This document shows positions 8,655 through 18,434 of a stretch of 64,000 nucleotides of DNA, one piece after another. Numbering within the stretch: the stretch's first letter is position 1; each line of letters starts with the position of its first letter. This DNA comes from Pirellulaceae bacterium (lineage in GTDB: Bacteria; Planctomycetota; Planctomycetia; Pirellulales; Pirellulaceae): positions 1 through 64,000 of the forward strand of contig JAKVCA010000020.1 in assembly GCA_022448315.1 (NCBI GenBank). The letters run 5' to 3'. Position numbers and translations under genes: made by a program. Under the pieces are notes generated by a model. It had not been told where the DNA came from. It did no database searches and was given only the letters and a program-made list of their open reading frames with translations.

Positions 8655-9938
8655 ATGTCCCAAGAACTTCGGAATCGCATTTTTTCAGAACTTGACGATG
8701 TCGCCATCATCGACCCGCACACCCATATCAATCCACTTGAAGCCGCCTCGGCAAACTTGGCAGAGATTTTGGGGTACCACTATTACACGGAATTAGCGCA
8801 TTCCTCGGGCTTGAGTCGCGAGAGCATTGAGGCGCCGGATCTTGATCCTCAAGATAAAGTTCGGTTGCTCTTCCAAAACCTTGGCCCACTCAACAACACT
8901 ATCCAATACAGTTGGTTCGTTGAAATCGCGAAGGAATTCCTTGATTTTGACGAAGACGTTTTACTCCCCGAGCACGCGGATTCACTCTGGGAAATCGCCG
9001 CGACCAAAATGGGCGGAGAGGATTGGGAATCGCAAGTCATCGAAAAGAGTCGCTTGACCAAGATCTTTTTGACCAACGACTTTGATGATCCGCTCGAAGG
9101 TTTTGATACTGATCGATATGTCCCCTGTTTACGTACCGACGATCTCGTTTTTCATTTTTCGAAAAAGGAAGTTCGTGAGCGACTGCAAACAACAACCTCC
9201 ATTGACGTTCGAGATAGTGCGACTCTGAAAGACTCATTGAAGCAACTATTTGTTCACTTCACCCAAAAAAGCGCGCGAGCGTGCGCAATTTCGTTGCCTC
9301 CCTCTTTTGCTCCCAAAAAGATTTCGGAGGCTCGAGTCGATCGAGCCATCGCCCAACTTCAGCAACGCGGGGAAGAGGCTGAGAAGGTAGACAAGGAAGC
9401 CGTGAGCCTCGCTGTCTTCTGGCAACTCGCCGAGCTTTGCCGAGAGTTCAAACTTCCCTTCGATCTGATGATTGGTGTCAACCGATCGGTGTACCCAAAG
9501 GGGGTTTTCCAAGGTCAGGACCTCTACGACAGTCGCGTCTCGTTGATCCAATATCAAGACTTGTTCAATGCGTTTCCCGAAGTGGTGTTCCCTGTCTCTG
9601 TACTGGCCAGCGTGACCAATCAGGAATTGACCAGCTACGCTTGGATCTTCCCCAATGTCATCACCCACGGCCACTGGTGGTACTCCAACACGCCGGCCTT
9701 CATCGAAGCTGACCTCGCGGCGAGACTCGAAGCCGTTCCCCGCACAAAACAGATTGGCTACTACAGCGACATGTACAAGCTTGAATTTGCTCTGCCCAAA
9801 TTCCGAATGTACAAACGGATCCTCGCCAAAGTTCTCGCGGAGCGTTTCGTATTGGATCGCCACTGGGGAGAAGAACGCGCGGTCGATCTGGGCCTTCAGG
9901 TCCTGCAAAGAAACAGCGAACAGATTTTCTTTGACTAA
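8655..9938 (+). CDS. Uronate isomerase-like amidohydrolase-fold enzyme
   Basis: Start is set at the ATG at 8655, giving 427 residues. The protein begins with the metal-binding IIDPHTHINP strand (His22, His24), followed by LAEILGYHYYTELAHSSGL, which parallels the D-H-Y-K-x-R-A-M region of UxaC. C-terminal ITHGHWWYSNTPAFIEADLAARLEA and QIGYYSDMYKLEF match the uronate isomerase positions G-x-W-W-F and G-M-x-T-D-S-R. Members isomerise glucuronate or galacturonate to ketoacids. Divergence from true UxaC is considerable, so the substrate may differ. No uronate catabolic genes are nearby, and it appears to be transcribed alone. Confidence 0.75.
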   Translation: MSQELRNRIFSELDDVAIIDPHTHINPLEAASANLAEILGYHYYTELAHSSGLSRESIEAPDLDPQDKVRLLFQNLGPLNNTIQYSWFVEIAKEFLDFDEDVLLPEHADSLWEIAATKMGGEDWESQVIEKSRLTKIFLTNDFDDPLEGFDTDRYVPCLRTDDLVFHFSKKEVRERLQTTTSIDVRDSATLKDSLKQLFVHFTQKSARACAISLPPSFAPKKISEARVDRAIAQLQQRGEEAEKVDKEAVSLAVFWQLAELCREFKLPFDLMIGVNRSVYPKGVFQGQDLYDSRVSLIQYQDLFNAFPEVVFPVSVLASVTNQELTSYAWIFPNVITHGHWWYSNTPAFIEADLAARLEAVPRTKQIGYYSDMYKLEFALPKFRMYKRILAKVLAERFVLDRHWGEERAVDLGLQVLQRNSEQIFFD

Positions 9939-10024
9939 GCCGAGCAGAGCTCATGAACGGAACTCATGCTTCGTCCGGTAAAACTTCCAGCTCGCTGGCG
10001 GTGCCATGAGTCAGGCTCTTAACT

Positions 10025-13000
10025 CTACCGCGGAGAGCGCCGGCCATACTCGGAAAAGAAATCATTGAGGGAGTCGTCGATGGCCGATTCCAGCCAATCA
10101 AAGTCGTCCGACAGTTGACGCAGAAAATCTGAGCCACTTCGTTGCAGCACGTCGTCAGAGGGTCCCCAGTCAATCCTCGCACGTTCTGCCTGCCGACCCA
10201 TCTCGGTGAAAACCTTGGCGTGAGAGGATTGCGGGAAGAAATCGTTGATGGAATCCCGTTTCGTTGGTCGCCCCCAGATAGATTCTTCCTGCAAGTCGAA
10301 TTCTTCTCGCGAATCGAACGTGAATTCTTTTGTCTCAAGCGGGGCAGCAACTCTTGCGTTCAACTCCGATAAGGATTTACCCCAGACTTCCGGACCCGCA
10401 ACACCCCTCGCAGGCCCATCTGGGGAAGTCAATGATGCCAAGTTCATCCGCATCATCAGAGCTGACGAACGAGTCGCCAGCGGGGAGCTGGCATTCAGTT
10501 TGCCGTCGAACGTAAAGACCTGCTGGAAACCACTGGCCTCCATTGAAAAACCGCCGCCCTCAATGCGTGCATTTTCCGGCGAAATTTGCACACTTCCCAA
10601 CGCCTTCGAGCCATGAAGATAAGCTTGATCGCCCCATTGGCCACTTGAACGGGCAGACACGTCGCCAAAACCAGTTCCGTTCAGCCAGTACCCATCACCG
10701 CGCATGGTTGCAGAATTCTGACGCCCGACAAACCGATCTTTTCCGAGGGTATCCGTTAGCTCAAGCCGATCGGTGCCCCCGGAACTGGAGATCGCTTTGA
10801 CTCTTGAGACCCCATGGACGGTGACGTCATATTCATCCGAACTGACTTGTGCAAAACGACTGGAAAGCCGAACGAGATCATCGAGATTGCTGTCAAAGAT
10901 TTGAAGACGGTCCTTGCCACCCTGCGTTGCGTCGATCTCTACCTGATCAAATCCTGAGACGCGTTGGCTGCCATGCTTGTTGGACATGAGGACCTCAAGA
11001 CCTTGAACCGTTATCTTGTCCTTGAAGCGACTTCCCCGCCATTCGACAACGTCATTTCCCGCGTTTGACAACACTTCGATGTGCCGGATGTTCTGGCCTG
11101 ACAGTTGTTGGTGGTCGCTGGAAAGGTGAAAACTTCGATGGGCGAGCGAAAGATGATCATTCCCGGAAGAATCGTGGATTTGCACGCGATCATTTCCGCC
11201 TCCGCCCTGGAGATCAACGTGCTGAATTTGATCGGCTTCCAATCGCCAGCGGCGGCCTTGAATCACGCATTCCTGGTCGGCCAGGTGAATGACCTCTTTC
11301 TTTTTGGTACCTGCCCATGAGAATTCGTCTTCGCCCCCCGCCCCATCAATCCTGATTTCGTTGATGTTTCGACCGGCGAAGAAATAGGATGTTCCTGAGA
11401 TTTCAATATGAAAACCTCGCTTCACGGAAATGCAAAATTGATCGTCGCCCGACGTTCCATGAATTTGGAGCTGCCCCCCTGACTGTTCAATGAGGTTGGT
11501 CGCTTTCAAGGTCAGTCGATCGGCACTGCCATCTATTCTTAGCAGGTAAATCTCGCCGTCTTGAACTTCAACATCCAAGCGACCTTCGTGTGTTATGCCA
11601 AGTTCGTTGCCATAGGCGTCAAAGAGGCGCATTGCGTCGATTCGACCATGATCTTCAGCACTCGCTTCCCAAGTCAGTGTGCCACCATGCGTCGCCTGGG
11701 CCCGTACCCATAGTGTTTCATCGATGGACAGATGGTCCACGTTGTTGGACGAAACCGCTCCCATATCGAAGACCTCGGCTGGCACCTGAACAGGGACCAG
11801 CGTTCCAGTCACGTTGTAGCGTCCCAGGCCGGCAGTGCTCTCGACCGCCAGATGATAGGTTTGGCCTTCCTGAACGTCGATCAATAGCTTGCCGTCGACA
11901 GGTTCAAGCACCAACCCATCAACCTGCCACTGCAATTGCAGATCTGAACCGGTTCCCCAACTCAATTGCAGAACGCCCGTGCTGGCTGCAGTAAGCGTAA
12001 AACAATCGATATCGTTTGGAGTACCAATGACTCCACTCCACTGATGTGTTGTGGACCAATTCCCGAGGTGGAAAGCGGATTCCGCAACGTCGCCGTAGTC
12101 GTCCGCCATGAGCGAATCGAGGGCGCGTTCCAAATTGATACTGTGATAATTCGCGTCGGTAACAGCATCATAAATCAGGTCGGCAGTGGCTCGCATGTGA
12201 TCATGAATTCGCTCTGCATCGACATCTTGATAACCCATAAAATCCATGGCTTCTCGAACAAGAGTGCTCGCCCCAGCCACGTAGGGTGCCGCCATACTGG
12301 TACCGGATGCACCCATGAATCGATTGGTCGCCTCGGGACGCCCCACCAGGTAACCCGGAATCGCACTGACGATCTGCTCCCCCGGTGCAGTCAGCACCCG
12401 ATCGTTCCGCTGACTGAAATCGGACAGCTGACCATCAGACCCGTGGCTCGCGACGGGCACCACAAACGGACTACTTGCAGGGTAACTCAAGCCGGGAGAC
12501 AGATAGGACCTGAAACTGTTGCCAGCGGCCACCGAAACGAAGATTCCATCCTGATTGAGGAGTTTGAACTCGTCTTCCAACATGGCCCAGTTCGGAATAT
12601 CGTGACTGTTCCAGTCGGTACCCAGCGATAGATTGACGGTGGTGATCGGGTTGCGAAACGTGTCTTGATGTTCGTGCACCCACTGGAGCGCCTGCTCAAC
12701 CCAGGAGAAAGATCCGTATCCGTTGTCGTCGAAGACCCTCAAGGCGACAAGATCGACGCCACTCGCGACGCCCATGTATTTATCATCATCCCCACCTACA
12801 ATCCCAGCGACATGGGTGCCATGAAAACCAGCGGGGCCATCGTCATAGGGGTCCGCATCGTTCTCGGCAAAATCCCAGCCACCCACGACTCGAAATCCAT
12901 CGCCGAATCCGCCTCCCAACGACTGGTGGTCATAGGCGATTCCGGAATCAATCACGGCAACCGTCTGCCCGGAGCCATCCAGACCGTAGTGACCGCCCCC

Positions 13001-13195
13001 ATTGGCAAAAGGACGAAGGGAATTCCAGCCCTGCAACGCGGGAGCAACTTCGGAATAGGGCGATTCCAAAGATTCAGACTCGAACGGATCCAGCCACAAC
13101 GTGGGAAGTGGATGAGCGGAAAGCACAATCCGCTCTTCGAAAATCTCGTACCGTGTTTGATGCTTCGGGGGGTGAAAGCCTGATCGTGGGCTCAT
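10025..13195 (-). CDS. Large exported subtilase (S8 peptidase) with repeat region
   Basis: This 1056-residue protein is a subtilisin-type serine peptidase. The catalytic triad is Asp83 (VAVIDSGI), His125 (HGTHVAG) and Ser300 (GTSMAAPYVAG), with the oxyanion Asn226 (AAGNS). The N-terminus carries YEIFEERIVLSA at residues 16-27, a form of the LEPR-x-LL/LSA motif common at the start of large exported planctomycete proteins; a classic signal peptide is not obvious. A PPC-like beta region (about 380-470) follows the peptidase domain. Then come about five degenerate repeats of 60-70 residues with G-x-D and N-D-x-[VL] turns (about 570-900), resembling weak RTX-like beta structure. The substrate is unknown. 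Its 3' end is 86 bases from that of the convergent gene. Confidence 0.92.
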   Translation of the reverse strand: MSPRSGFHPPKHQTRYEIFEERIVLSAHPLPTLWLDPFESESLESPYSEVAPALQGWNSLRPFANGGGHYGLDGSGQTVAVIDSGIAYDHQSLGGGFGDGFRVVGGWDFAENDADPYDDGPAGFHGTHVAGIVGGDDDKYMGVASGVDLVALRVFDDNGYGSFSWVEQALQWVHEHQDTFRNPITTVNLSLGTDWNSHDIPNWAMLEDEFKLLNQDGIFVSVAAGNSFRSYLSPGLSYPASSPFVVPVASHGSDGQLSDFSQRNDRVLTAPGEQIVSAIPGYLVGRPEATNRFMGASGTSMAAPYVAGASTLVREAMDFMGYQDVDAERIHDHMRATADLIYDAVTDANYHSINLERALDSLMADDYGDVAESAFHLGNWSTTHQWSGVIGTPNDIDCFTLTAASTGVLQLSWGTGSDLQLQWQVDGLVLEPVDGKLLIDVQEGQTYHLAVESTAGLGRYNVTGTLVPVQVPAEVFDMGAVSSNNVDHLSIDETLWVRAQATHGGTLTWEASAEDHGRIDAMRLFDAYGNELGITHEGRLDVEVQDGEIYLLRIDGSADRLTLKATNLIEQSGGQLQIHGTSGDDQFCISVKRGFHIEISGTSYFFAGRNINEIRIDGAGGEDEFSWAGTKKKEVIHLADQECVIQGRRWRLEADQIQHVDLQGGGGNDRVQIHDSSGNDHLSLAHRSFHLSSDHQQLSGQNIRHIEVLSNAGNDVVEWRGSRFKDKITVQGLEVLMSNKHGSQRVSGFDQVEIDATQGGKDRLQIFDSNLDDLVRLSSRFAQVSSDEYDVTVHGVSRVKAISSSGGTDRLELTDTLGKDRFVGRQNSATMRGDGYWLNGTGFGDVSARSSGQWGDQAYLHGSKALGSVQISPENARIEGGGFSMEASGFQQVFTFDGKLNASSPLATRSSALMMRMNLASLTSPDGPARGVAGPEVWGKSLSELNARVAAPLETKEFTFDSREEFDLQEESIWGRPTKRDSINDFFPQSSHAKVFTEMGRQAERARIDWGPSDDVLQRSGSDFLRQLSDDFDWLESAIDDSLNDFFSEYGRRSPR

Positions 13196-13902
13196 TTCAA
13201 TCCCTCACATTCTAGGAACCATCGAGGAGGACAGCGGTCGCCACCGGTGACGGAAGGTAGCTGGTTGATCCCATCCAATCGGATCGAGTTCGCTCGGCTC
13301 CAAACTTGTTTCAGGTGGCAAAGCGGTAGGCGACATTCGAGTACAAGCGGTTACAAACCCCACTGGGATTTCGCAAGCAGACTGAGGAAAAAGGGCCCCG
13401 CAATGGGAACTATAGATTGGGGTCGCCGTGAAACAAGAAATCTGAGCCGAAATCGCGCAAACTGACATCAATCCAACCGGAGCCAATCCAAATCCTCACC
13501 GTCGTGAGTTCGCCACTTGTCGACAAGAAGCCGCTAGTTGGGCAGAAAATGGCCTCAGAATGTGGTTTTAAGGGGGCATCTCGCTGCAACTTTTGACAAG
13601 TCTGCAAATTGTATCAGTCATTCAACTCCTGAGCTCCAAACGCCGAAAACAAAGAATAAGAACGATTCCCGTTCCAGCGATGCAGCATTGCTGCGGGCCC
13701 GAAAGCAACGGACTTGGTGAGCCAATCGGTAAACGCGGCGACTCACTCAAGTCAGCGGGGCGAAAGCAACGCATCGGATTCGGGAAATCCCGTCACGACC
13801 GGTCTACTTCGAACAGACCAGGAATCTCGAGATCAGGGAGTGATTGAGAGATTCGCCACCTTTAAAAACGGTATTCCACCCCAAGCAAGGGATTGCAAAT
13901 CG
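13196..13902. other. Long intergenic region between divergent genes
   Basis: About 700 bases between the subtilase and the methyltransferase-like gene. The open frame of the downstream gene reaches back to 13714, but those residues are polar and unlike any family. No tRNA, hairpin or repeat of note was found. Confidence 0.45.
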
Positions 13903-14475
13903 ATGTCTGGTCACTGGCTTCAATATCTCTGGCTTGCCTATCTCTCCAAACCTCAGGGAGAACGAGAGCTTTTCAGATCAATCAAGAAGAATAAAATTCG
14001 CAGCGTTGTCGAGTTCGGTGTCGGTGATGCAAGTCGCGCGGAACGCCTCATAGAGTTTGCCCGACAATTTGTCCCGAATGGGGAACTGAGCTACACCGGG
14101 ATCGATCTTTTCGAAGGTCGACAGGATCTTAAACAGGGGGTCTCGTTGAAGGAAGCTCATGGTCGACTGAAACGACTCGACGCAAAAATCAAACTGATCC
14201 CCGGAGAACCATTCTCCGCATTGGCCCGATTTGCCAACAGTCTTGCTGGAACGGATCTCATTTTAATCTCCAGGGATCACGGGGCAGAAGCAATGGACCA
14301 AGCGTGGATGTACCTGCCTCGAATGCTTCATGAAAACACACTGATCCTCACGGAAAACTTCACATCCAGCGGTGAGGAAGAAGCCCCCGAAAAGTGGGCC
14401 TATGTTGCGATGGATCGAGATAAAATTGTGGAGCGGGCGGGAAGTAATGCCCAGCATATTGCAAAGGCCGCCTGA
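13903..14475 (+). CDS. Class I methyltransferase-fold protein, function unknown
   Basis: From the ATG at 13903 this gives 190 residues beginning MSGHWLQYLWLAYLSKP. Residues 30-45 read IRSVVEFGVGDASRAE, a motif I-like glycine loop of Rossmann methyltransferases, followed by the acidic strand end YTGIDLFEG (motif II-like Asp). The later motif region LAGTDLILIS and PRMLHENTLIL keeps the strand pattern. The overall size is small, and no substrate domain was recognised. It is upstream of and co-directional with a FabH-like gene, but 354 bases separate them, so a shared transcript is uncertain. Confidence 0.6.
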   Translation: MSGHWLQYLWLAYLSKPQGERELFRSIKKNKIRSVVEFGVGDASRAERLIEFARQFVPNGELSYTGIDLFEGRQDLKQGVSLKEAHGRLKRLDAKIKLIPGEPFSALARFANSLAGTDLILISRDHGAEAMDQAWMYLPRMLHENTLILTENFTSSGEEEAPEKWAYVAMDRDKIVERAGSNAQHIAKAA

Positions 14476-14829
14476 CAACCGCACTGGGTTTTGGACGCAT
14501 AGGCCTCCGTCCCGAACCCTCGCCACGGCTGTCGGACCAAGTCTATCGAATCGTGGTTGAGGTCAAATCGCCCGCCACATTAAACTTTTTCCTGTCCTCG
14601 ACTTTCCCGATGCTGAATTGGCTCGGACGACTTCAAGAACCGCTCCCAACTCGTTAGTCTGTGTGACATCGACACTCAATACATAGACATTGGATCCTTC
14701 AAGCAATAAGGTTTTGTCGGTGAACTTTTTGGCGTTTCCGGCAAAAGCTCACCGCAAAAGGCCAAGGCATGTTGAACGTGGGCAGCGACGAGTGAGAATC
14801 CGACCGGTAGGTTGCACAAAAGGTAGTTT
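14476..14829. other. Intergenic region before FabH-like gene
   Basis: No gene was recognised in these 354 bases. The only signal seen is the AAAAGG ribosome binding site at 14818-14823 that serves the GTG start at 14830. Confidence 0.45.
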
Positions 14830-15864
14830 GTGAAGTACGCATCGATTGGCCCGATCGCCGTTGTCTTCCCAGAACGAGCGGAAACCAACGAAGATCTACA
14901 AGCTGAATTCCCAAACTGGGATTTGTCCCTGATTTTTGAGAAAACAGGGATCAATCAGCGATTCATCGCCGAGGACGAGCAGTGCGCGTCGGACCTTGGA
15001 GTGCAAGCTGCCGAAAAGCTCTTGTCCGATCAGAATATCGATCCCGAGTCGATCGACTTTCTTTTGTTCTGCACCCAGACGCCAGACTACCCACTCCCCA
15101 CGACCGCTTGCCTCATCCAGGAGCGACTGAAATTGCCTACGCATTGTGGGGCACTCGATTTCAATTTGGGGTGCTCGGGGTACGTCTACGGTTTGTCGTT
15201 GGCGGAAGGCCTGATTCAATCCGAAGCGGCAAAACGTGTCCTCCTGATCACAGCCGAAACCTATTCAAAATATATTGATCCAGATGATCGAAGTCTGAGA
15301 ACCATATTTGGAGATGCGGCGGCAGCGACCCTGATTGAGGCTTCCGACACGCCTCATCTCTCTGGGTTTCGTTTTGGCACTGATGGAAGCGGTGCAGACA
15401 CCTTGATTGTTGGGGACGGCGGCGCACGAAACTCGGAGAACGCGATCAAGCCGAGGCACCGAAAACGTTGGGCGAGCCGTTTGTACATGGATGGGCCCAG
15501 CTTGATGAGTTTTACGGTCAACGCCATTCCACAATTGGCCCAAGACATCCTCGCCAAAACGCCTTATTCTCTCGATGAAGTGCACTTGGTGCTGCTCCAC
15601 CAGGCGACGCGAAAAATGCTGGAGCAACTGAGGGACCGTTTGCAACTTGAGGAAAGCAGACTGCCCATCGTGCTCGAACATTACGGCAACACGGTGTCTT
15701 GCACGTTGCCAATTCTGATCGAAGAAATGCGGATTCGCGGACAACTTCGGCCCAATCGTCCCAATCTGCTCATCGGTTTTGGGGTTGGCTGGTCTTGGGC
15801 CGGATGCGTCTGGACACCCCACGAGTCCGACTGCATCACGCAAGCGAAGACGCTCGTCCCTTGA
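14830..15864 (+). CDS. 3-oxoacyl-ACP synthase III-like thiolase (FabH-like)
   Basis: This 344-residue thiolase-fold enzyme has the complete KAS III triad: Cys115 (LGCSGYVYG), His257 (LLHQATRKM) and Asn287 (YGNTVSCTLP). FabH-type enzymes decarboxylate malonyl-ACP and condense it with an acyl-CoA or other starter. HQATRKM departs from the usual HQAN, which suggests a variant starter or a secondary metabolite or lipid role instead of the housekeeping FabH. The GTG start is chosen because AAAAGG lies 6 bases upstream and the protein then begins at the expected MKYASIGPIAVVFP strand. No acyl carrier protein or reductase gene is adjacent. A second, quite different KAS III-fold enzyme (OleA-like) lies at 47714. 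Confidence 0.87.
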   Translation: MKYASIGPIAVVFPERAETNEDLQAEFPNWDLSLIFEKTGINQRFIAEDEQCASDLGVQAAEKLLSDQNIDPESIDFLLFCTQTPDYPLPTTACLIQERLKLPTHCGALDFNLGCSGYVYGLSLAEGLIQSEAAKRVLLITAETYSKYIDPDDRSLRTIFGDAAAATLIEASDTPHLSGFRFGTDGSGADTLIVGDGGARNSENAIKPRHRKRWASRLYMDGPSLMSFTVNAIPQLAQDILAKTPYSLDEVHLVLLHQATRKMLEQLRDRLQLEESRLPIVLEHYGNTVSCTLPILIEEMRIRGQLRPNRPNLLIGFGVGWSWAGCVWTPHESDCITQAKTLVP

Positions 15865-16126
15865 CAACGCTTGTTGCAAACCACGCCACAAGGCAGTCGC
15901 CTCAAAATCGCATTTGATCGTTGGACAAGGTGGCATCTCTTGCGAATAATAGGATCGCGTCAGGTTGATTTCGATGTTGCCTCGATACGCCGCCAACCTC
16001 CGTACTGCAGTGGGTCCCTGATGACCACATTTTTGGCGGGTCAGATGCCCTGTACGAGCATGGCGTCGGATGCGCCTGACGCCAATGGCATCTTCTTGTC
16101 CCTGCATTCCACCCGTGGAAATCACC

Positions 16127-16678
16127 ATGGAATCTCTCGAGTCACAACTTCTTGTTGCGGTCCCACAATTGTCGGACGCAAATTTCTATCGAACCGTCGT
16201 TTTGATGATCCAACACGATGAGCAAGGTGCAGCAGGCCTTGTTTTGAATCGCCCTAGTGAAATCCTCCTCTCGGACGTTTTGCAAGACCTTCTCGGAACA
16301 TCCATCGAGTCTCAAGACCATCTCTATCTGGGCGGCCCCGTCGAGGGTCCCATGTTGGCCATTCATCAAAATGATGAATTCGCGGATGACAACATCACCG
16401 ACAGCCTCTATCTGGCATCCCAAAGGAGCACGCTCGAAGGCTTGATTCTTTCACCCGACACGACGGCCCAGTACTTCACAGGTTACGCCGGTTGGGGAGC
16501 TGGACAACTTGAAGCCGAATTGGACAGCGGCGGTTGGTTCGTTACGCCGCTCAGTTTCGACTTACTATTCGGGGCTCACGAAGATCTTTGGCGTGCTGTT
16601 ACCCAGAGAATTGGCGAGCAAATTCTCACCGCCAGCCTCAACGGCTACCAGGTGCCCACCGCGCCAGAATTGAATTGA
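16127..16678 (+). CDS. YqgE/AlgH family protein
   Basis: From the ATG at 16127 the product is 183 residues, the usual length for the family. Conserved features are LLVAVPQLSDANFYRTVVLMIQHD at the start, AAGLVLNRP near 40, LYLGGPVE near 70, and FTGYAGWGAGQLEAEL near 122. YqgE/AlgH is a conserved small protein of unclear function, once described as a regulator of alginate synthesis in Pseudomonas. The upstream 260 bases carry no clear gene. It ends 10 bases from the convergent M24 peptidase. Confidence 0.93.
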   Translation: MESLESQLLVAVPQLSDANFYRTVVLMIQHDEQGAAGLVLNRPSEILLSDVLQDLLGTSIESQDHLYLGGPVEGPMLAIHQNDEFADDNITDSLYLASQRSTLEGLILSPDTTAQYFTGYAGWGAGQLEAELDSGGWFVTPLSFDLLFGAHEDLWRAVTQRIGEQILTASLNGYQVPTAPELN

Positions 16679-16688
16679 TCAGCAGGTG

Positions 16689-17798
16689 CTACAAGCCAAG
16701 GTTGAAAGGCGTCAGCAATTCCACACCTTGCTCGGTCACAAGGTAGTCGTTTTCCAAACGCATGCCCGCCTTCAAACGAGTGGGATCGTATAACCCGGGT
16801 TCGGCCGTGAAAACATCCCCGACTTCAAAGAAATCATCCCAATTCGGATTGAGGTGAGGTCCTTCGTGAGGTGCCAAGCCGATCCCATGCCCAAGATGGT
16901 GATTAAAAACCCCGACGGGCGATGGGTTGAGTATTTCCTGAACCTCTTCAAACAACTCACGGCACGACTTGCCGGGTCGGACGGAGGTCTCGATCCACTG
17001 GAAAACTTTTTGAATTTCAGACCACGCTGCCAGTTGGTCATCGTTCGGCTCGGTGACCGCGATGGTTCTCGCATTATCTGCGAAATAACCCTGATAGGCA
17101 GGTCCCAGATCAAGGATGTAAAGTTCTCCCGCTTCGGCGGCATGCCCACGCCGCGGCGGGCCACCACGCGAGTTGCACTGGTAGTCATTTCCCGTGCCGG
17201 TCAATAGCTCTCCAAGAGACATGACCGCTTCGGTCTGCAATGCGTTGAAGACTTCGAGTTCCTGAATGCCGGGTCGAATGATCTCCCGGGCCTTCTCGTA
17301 CATGCGTTCTGTCGCAGCAATCGCCGCCTTCAGGCAAGCAAGTTCATCAGGATCTTTACAGCGTCGAAGTCGAAACAGATCCGGATCGATGTCGACAAGA
17401 TCCGATTTGAGCTCTTGGGCCAAATACTGACTGAAACTCGACCACTCAACCGCGACCTTGGACATGCGAGATAGCTCAGGAACGGTAGACAGAAGACACT
17501 CCGCAGCCGCCTGCGGCTGGTCATTCCGCATGGTGGAAAGCCACTTGGCTGGGTAAGTGACGATCTTATCCGCAGCAGCGCGGTCAGGTTTTCGATGCGG
17601 GGCAATCAGCGTCACCCGCCCCTCCTTGTCCATCACGGCCAAGGAGTCGAAATGATCACCAAACCTGTGTCCGCAAAGCCACAGAACATGCGCATTGCGA
17701 CGAAGAATGACGGCTTCAACGCCCAGATTGGACATCACCTCCAGCAATCGTCCTTGGCGTGCTCGACAGTGCTCCAACTCAAGCCGCGGTAGGGTCAT
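16689..17798 (-). CDS. M24 metallopeptidase, Xaa-Pro aminopeptidase-like
   Basis: This 369-residue protein has an N-terminal creatinase-like domain (about 1-150) and a C-terminal pita-bread domain. All five dinuclear metal ligands are visible: Asp230 (ILDLGPAY), Asp241 (FADNAR), His304 (HHLGHGIGL), Glu333 (FTAEPGLY) and Glu349 (MRLENDYLVT). Such enzymes remove N-terminal residues before proline or cleave dipeptides. The length and domain order match bacterial PepQ/YpdF-like peptidases, and the exact specificity is not readable. It is cytosolic, with no signal peptide. It is transcribed alone and divergently from the nqr operon. Confidence 0.9.
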   Translation of the reverse strand: MTLPRLELEHCRARQGRLLEVMSNLGVEAVILRRNAHVLWLCGHRFGDHFDSLAVMDKEGRVTLIAPHRKPDRAAADKIVTYPAKWLSTMRNDQPQAAAECLLSTVPELSRMSKVAVEWSSFSQYLAQELKSDLVDIDPDLFRLRRCKDPDELACLKAAIAATERMYEKAREIIRPGIQELEVFNALQTEAVMSLGELLTGTGNDYQCNSRGGPPRRGHAAEAGELYILDLGPAYQGYFADNARTIAVTEPNDDQLAAWSEIQKVFQWIETSVRPGKSCRELFEEVQEILNPSPVGVFNHHLGHGIGLAPHEGPHLNPNWDDFFEVGDVFTAEPGLYDPTRLKAGMRLENDYLVTEQGVELLTPFNLGL

Positions 17799-18434
17799 GA
17801 GGTTCGCCTCGTATCACTTAATGGTCAAAGGCTCGAGACGAAATCGTACCGTCCGGAGCATACAGACGAAGAAGGCAGCGCCCGGAAATCCGACGCCAGC
17901 CAAACGGTCGAAACCGCTGAACACCGATTGTGACGAAATTTTTCGTAACCACCATAGGCAGGTAGATGGAAAACGGGACGACTCTACGATAGTTTCAAGG
18001 CTCAAGCGGCGTAGTTTCGACCAGAAAAGGGTCAAATCGAACGAACGCCCGCAAAAGCGTGATTCACCCCTTTAGTCGCAAACAAGGGCACTCGATATAC
18101 CCACGTAGAGTCTTTCAGGAAAGGCTGTTGACTCGCCCTTGTCAGCACCGATTAAATCAGTAGGATTTTGTTAGGAATAGGCAAGCTGAGACGGATGTTT
18201 ACTAACTCGGAGAATCTTCCCGTTCGTTACGGTATTCTGACAACTTCGCATCTGTGGTACAGGGTAAGCGAGTTCAACAGGGCGAATTCGACTGCGGGAT
18301 GGGGATAAGCTCGAGATCATTCGTCGTTTTTTTTGCGGCCTCCTGTGAAAAAATTCACAATTCGAACCGTCGCACTTCGTATCCAGTCGTAAACCCGTCT
18401 AAGGACGAGTGAGCGTCAAGAGAGTGAACAGCGC
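17799..18434. other. Intergenic region and probable nqr control region
   Basis: These 636 bases separate the divergent M24 peptidase and nqrA. The open frames in it look like shadows. The right part holds a perfect TGTGA-N6-TCACA palindrome at 18344-18359 and AGAGAGTGAAC before the nqrA ATG. I could not place a -35/-10 pair with confidence. Confidence 0.5.
18344..18359. promoter_or_regulatory. Crp/Fnr-type operator upstream of nqrA
   Basis: TGTGAAAAAATTCACA is a perfect inverted repeat that fits the Crp-family consensus TGTGA-N6-TCACA exactly. It ends 75 bases before the nqrA start codon. Operation as a binding site is inferred; the cognate regulator is not in the window. Confidence 0.45.

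Noticed and set aside
15265-16128. Minus-strand open frame of 287 codons across the FabH-like gene
   Set aside because: Overlaps a well-supported gene with a complete active site; no recognisable domain.
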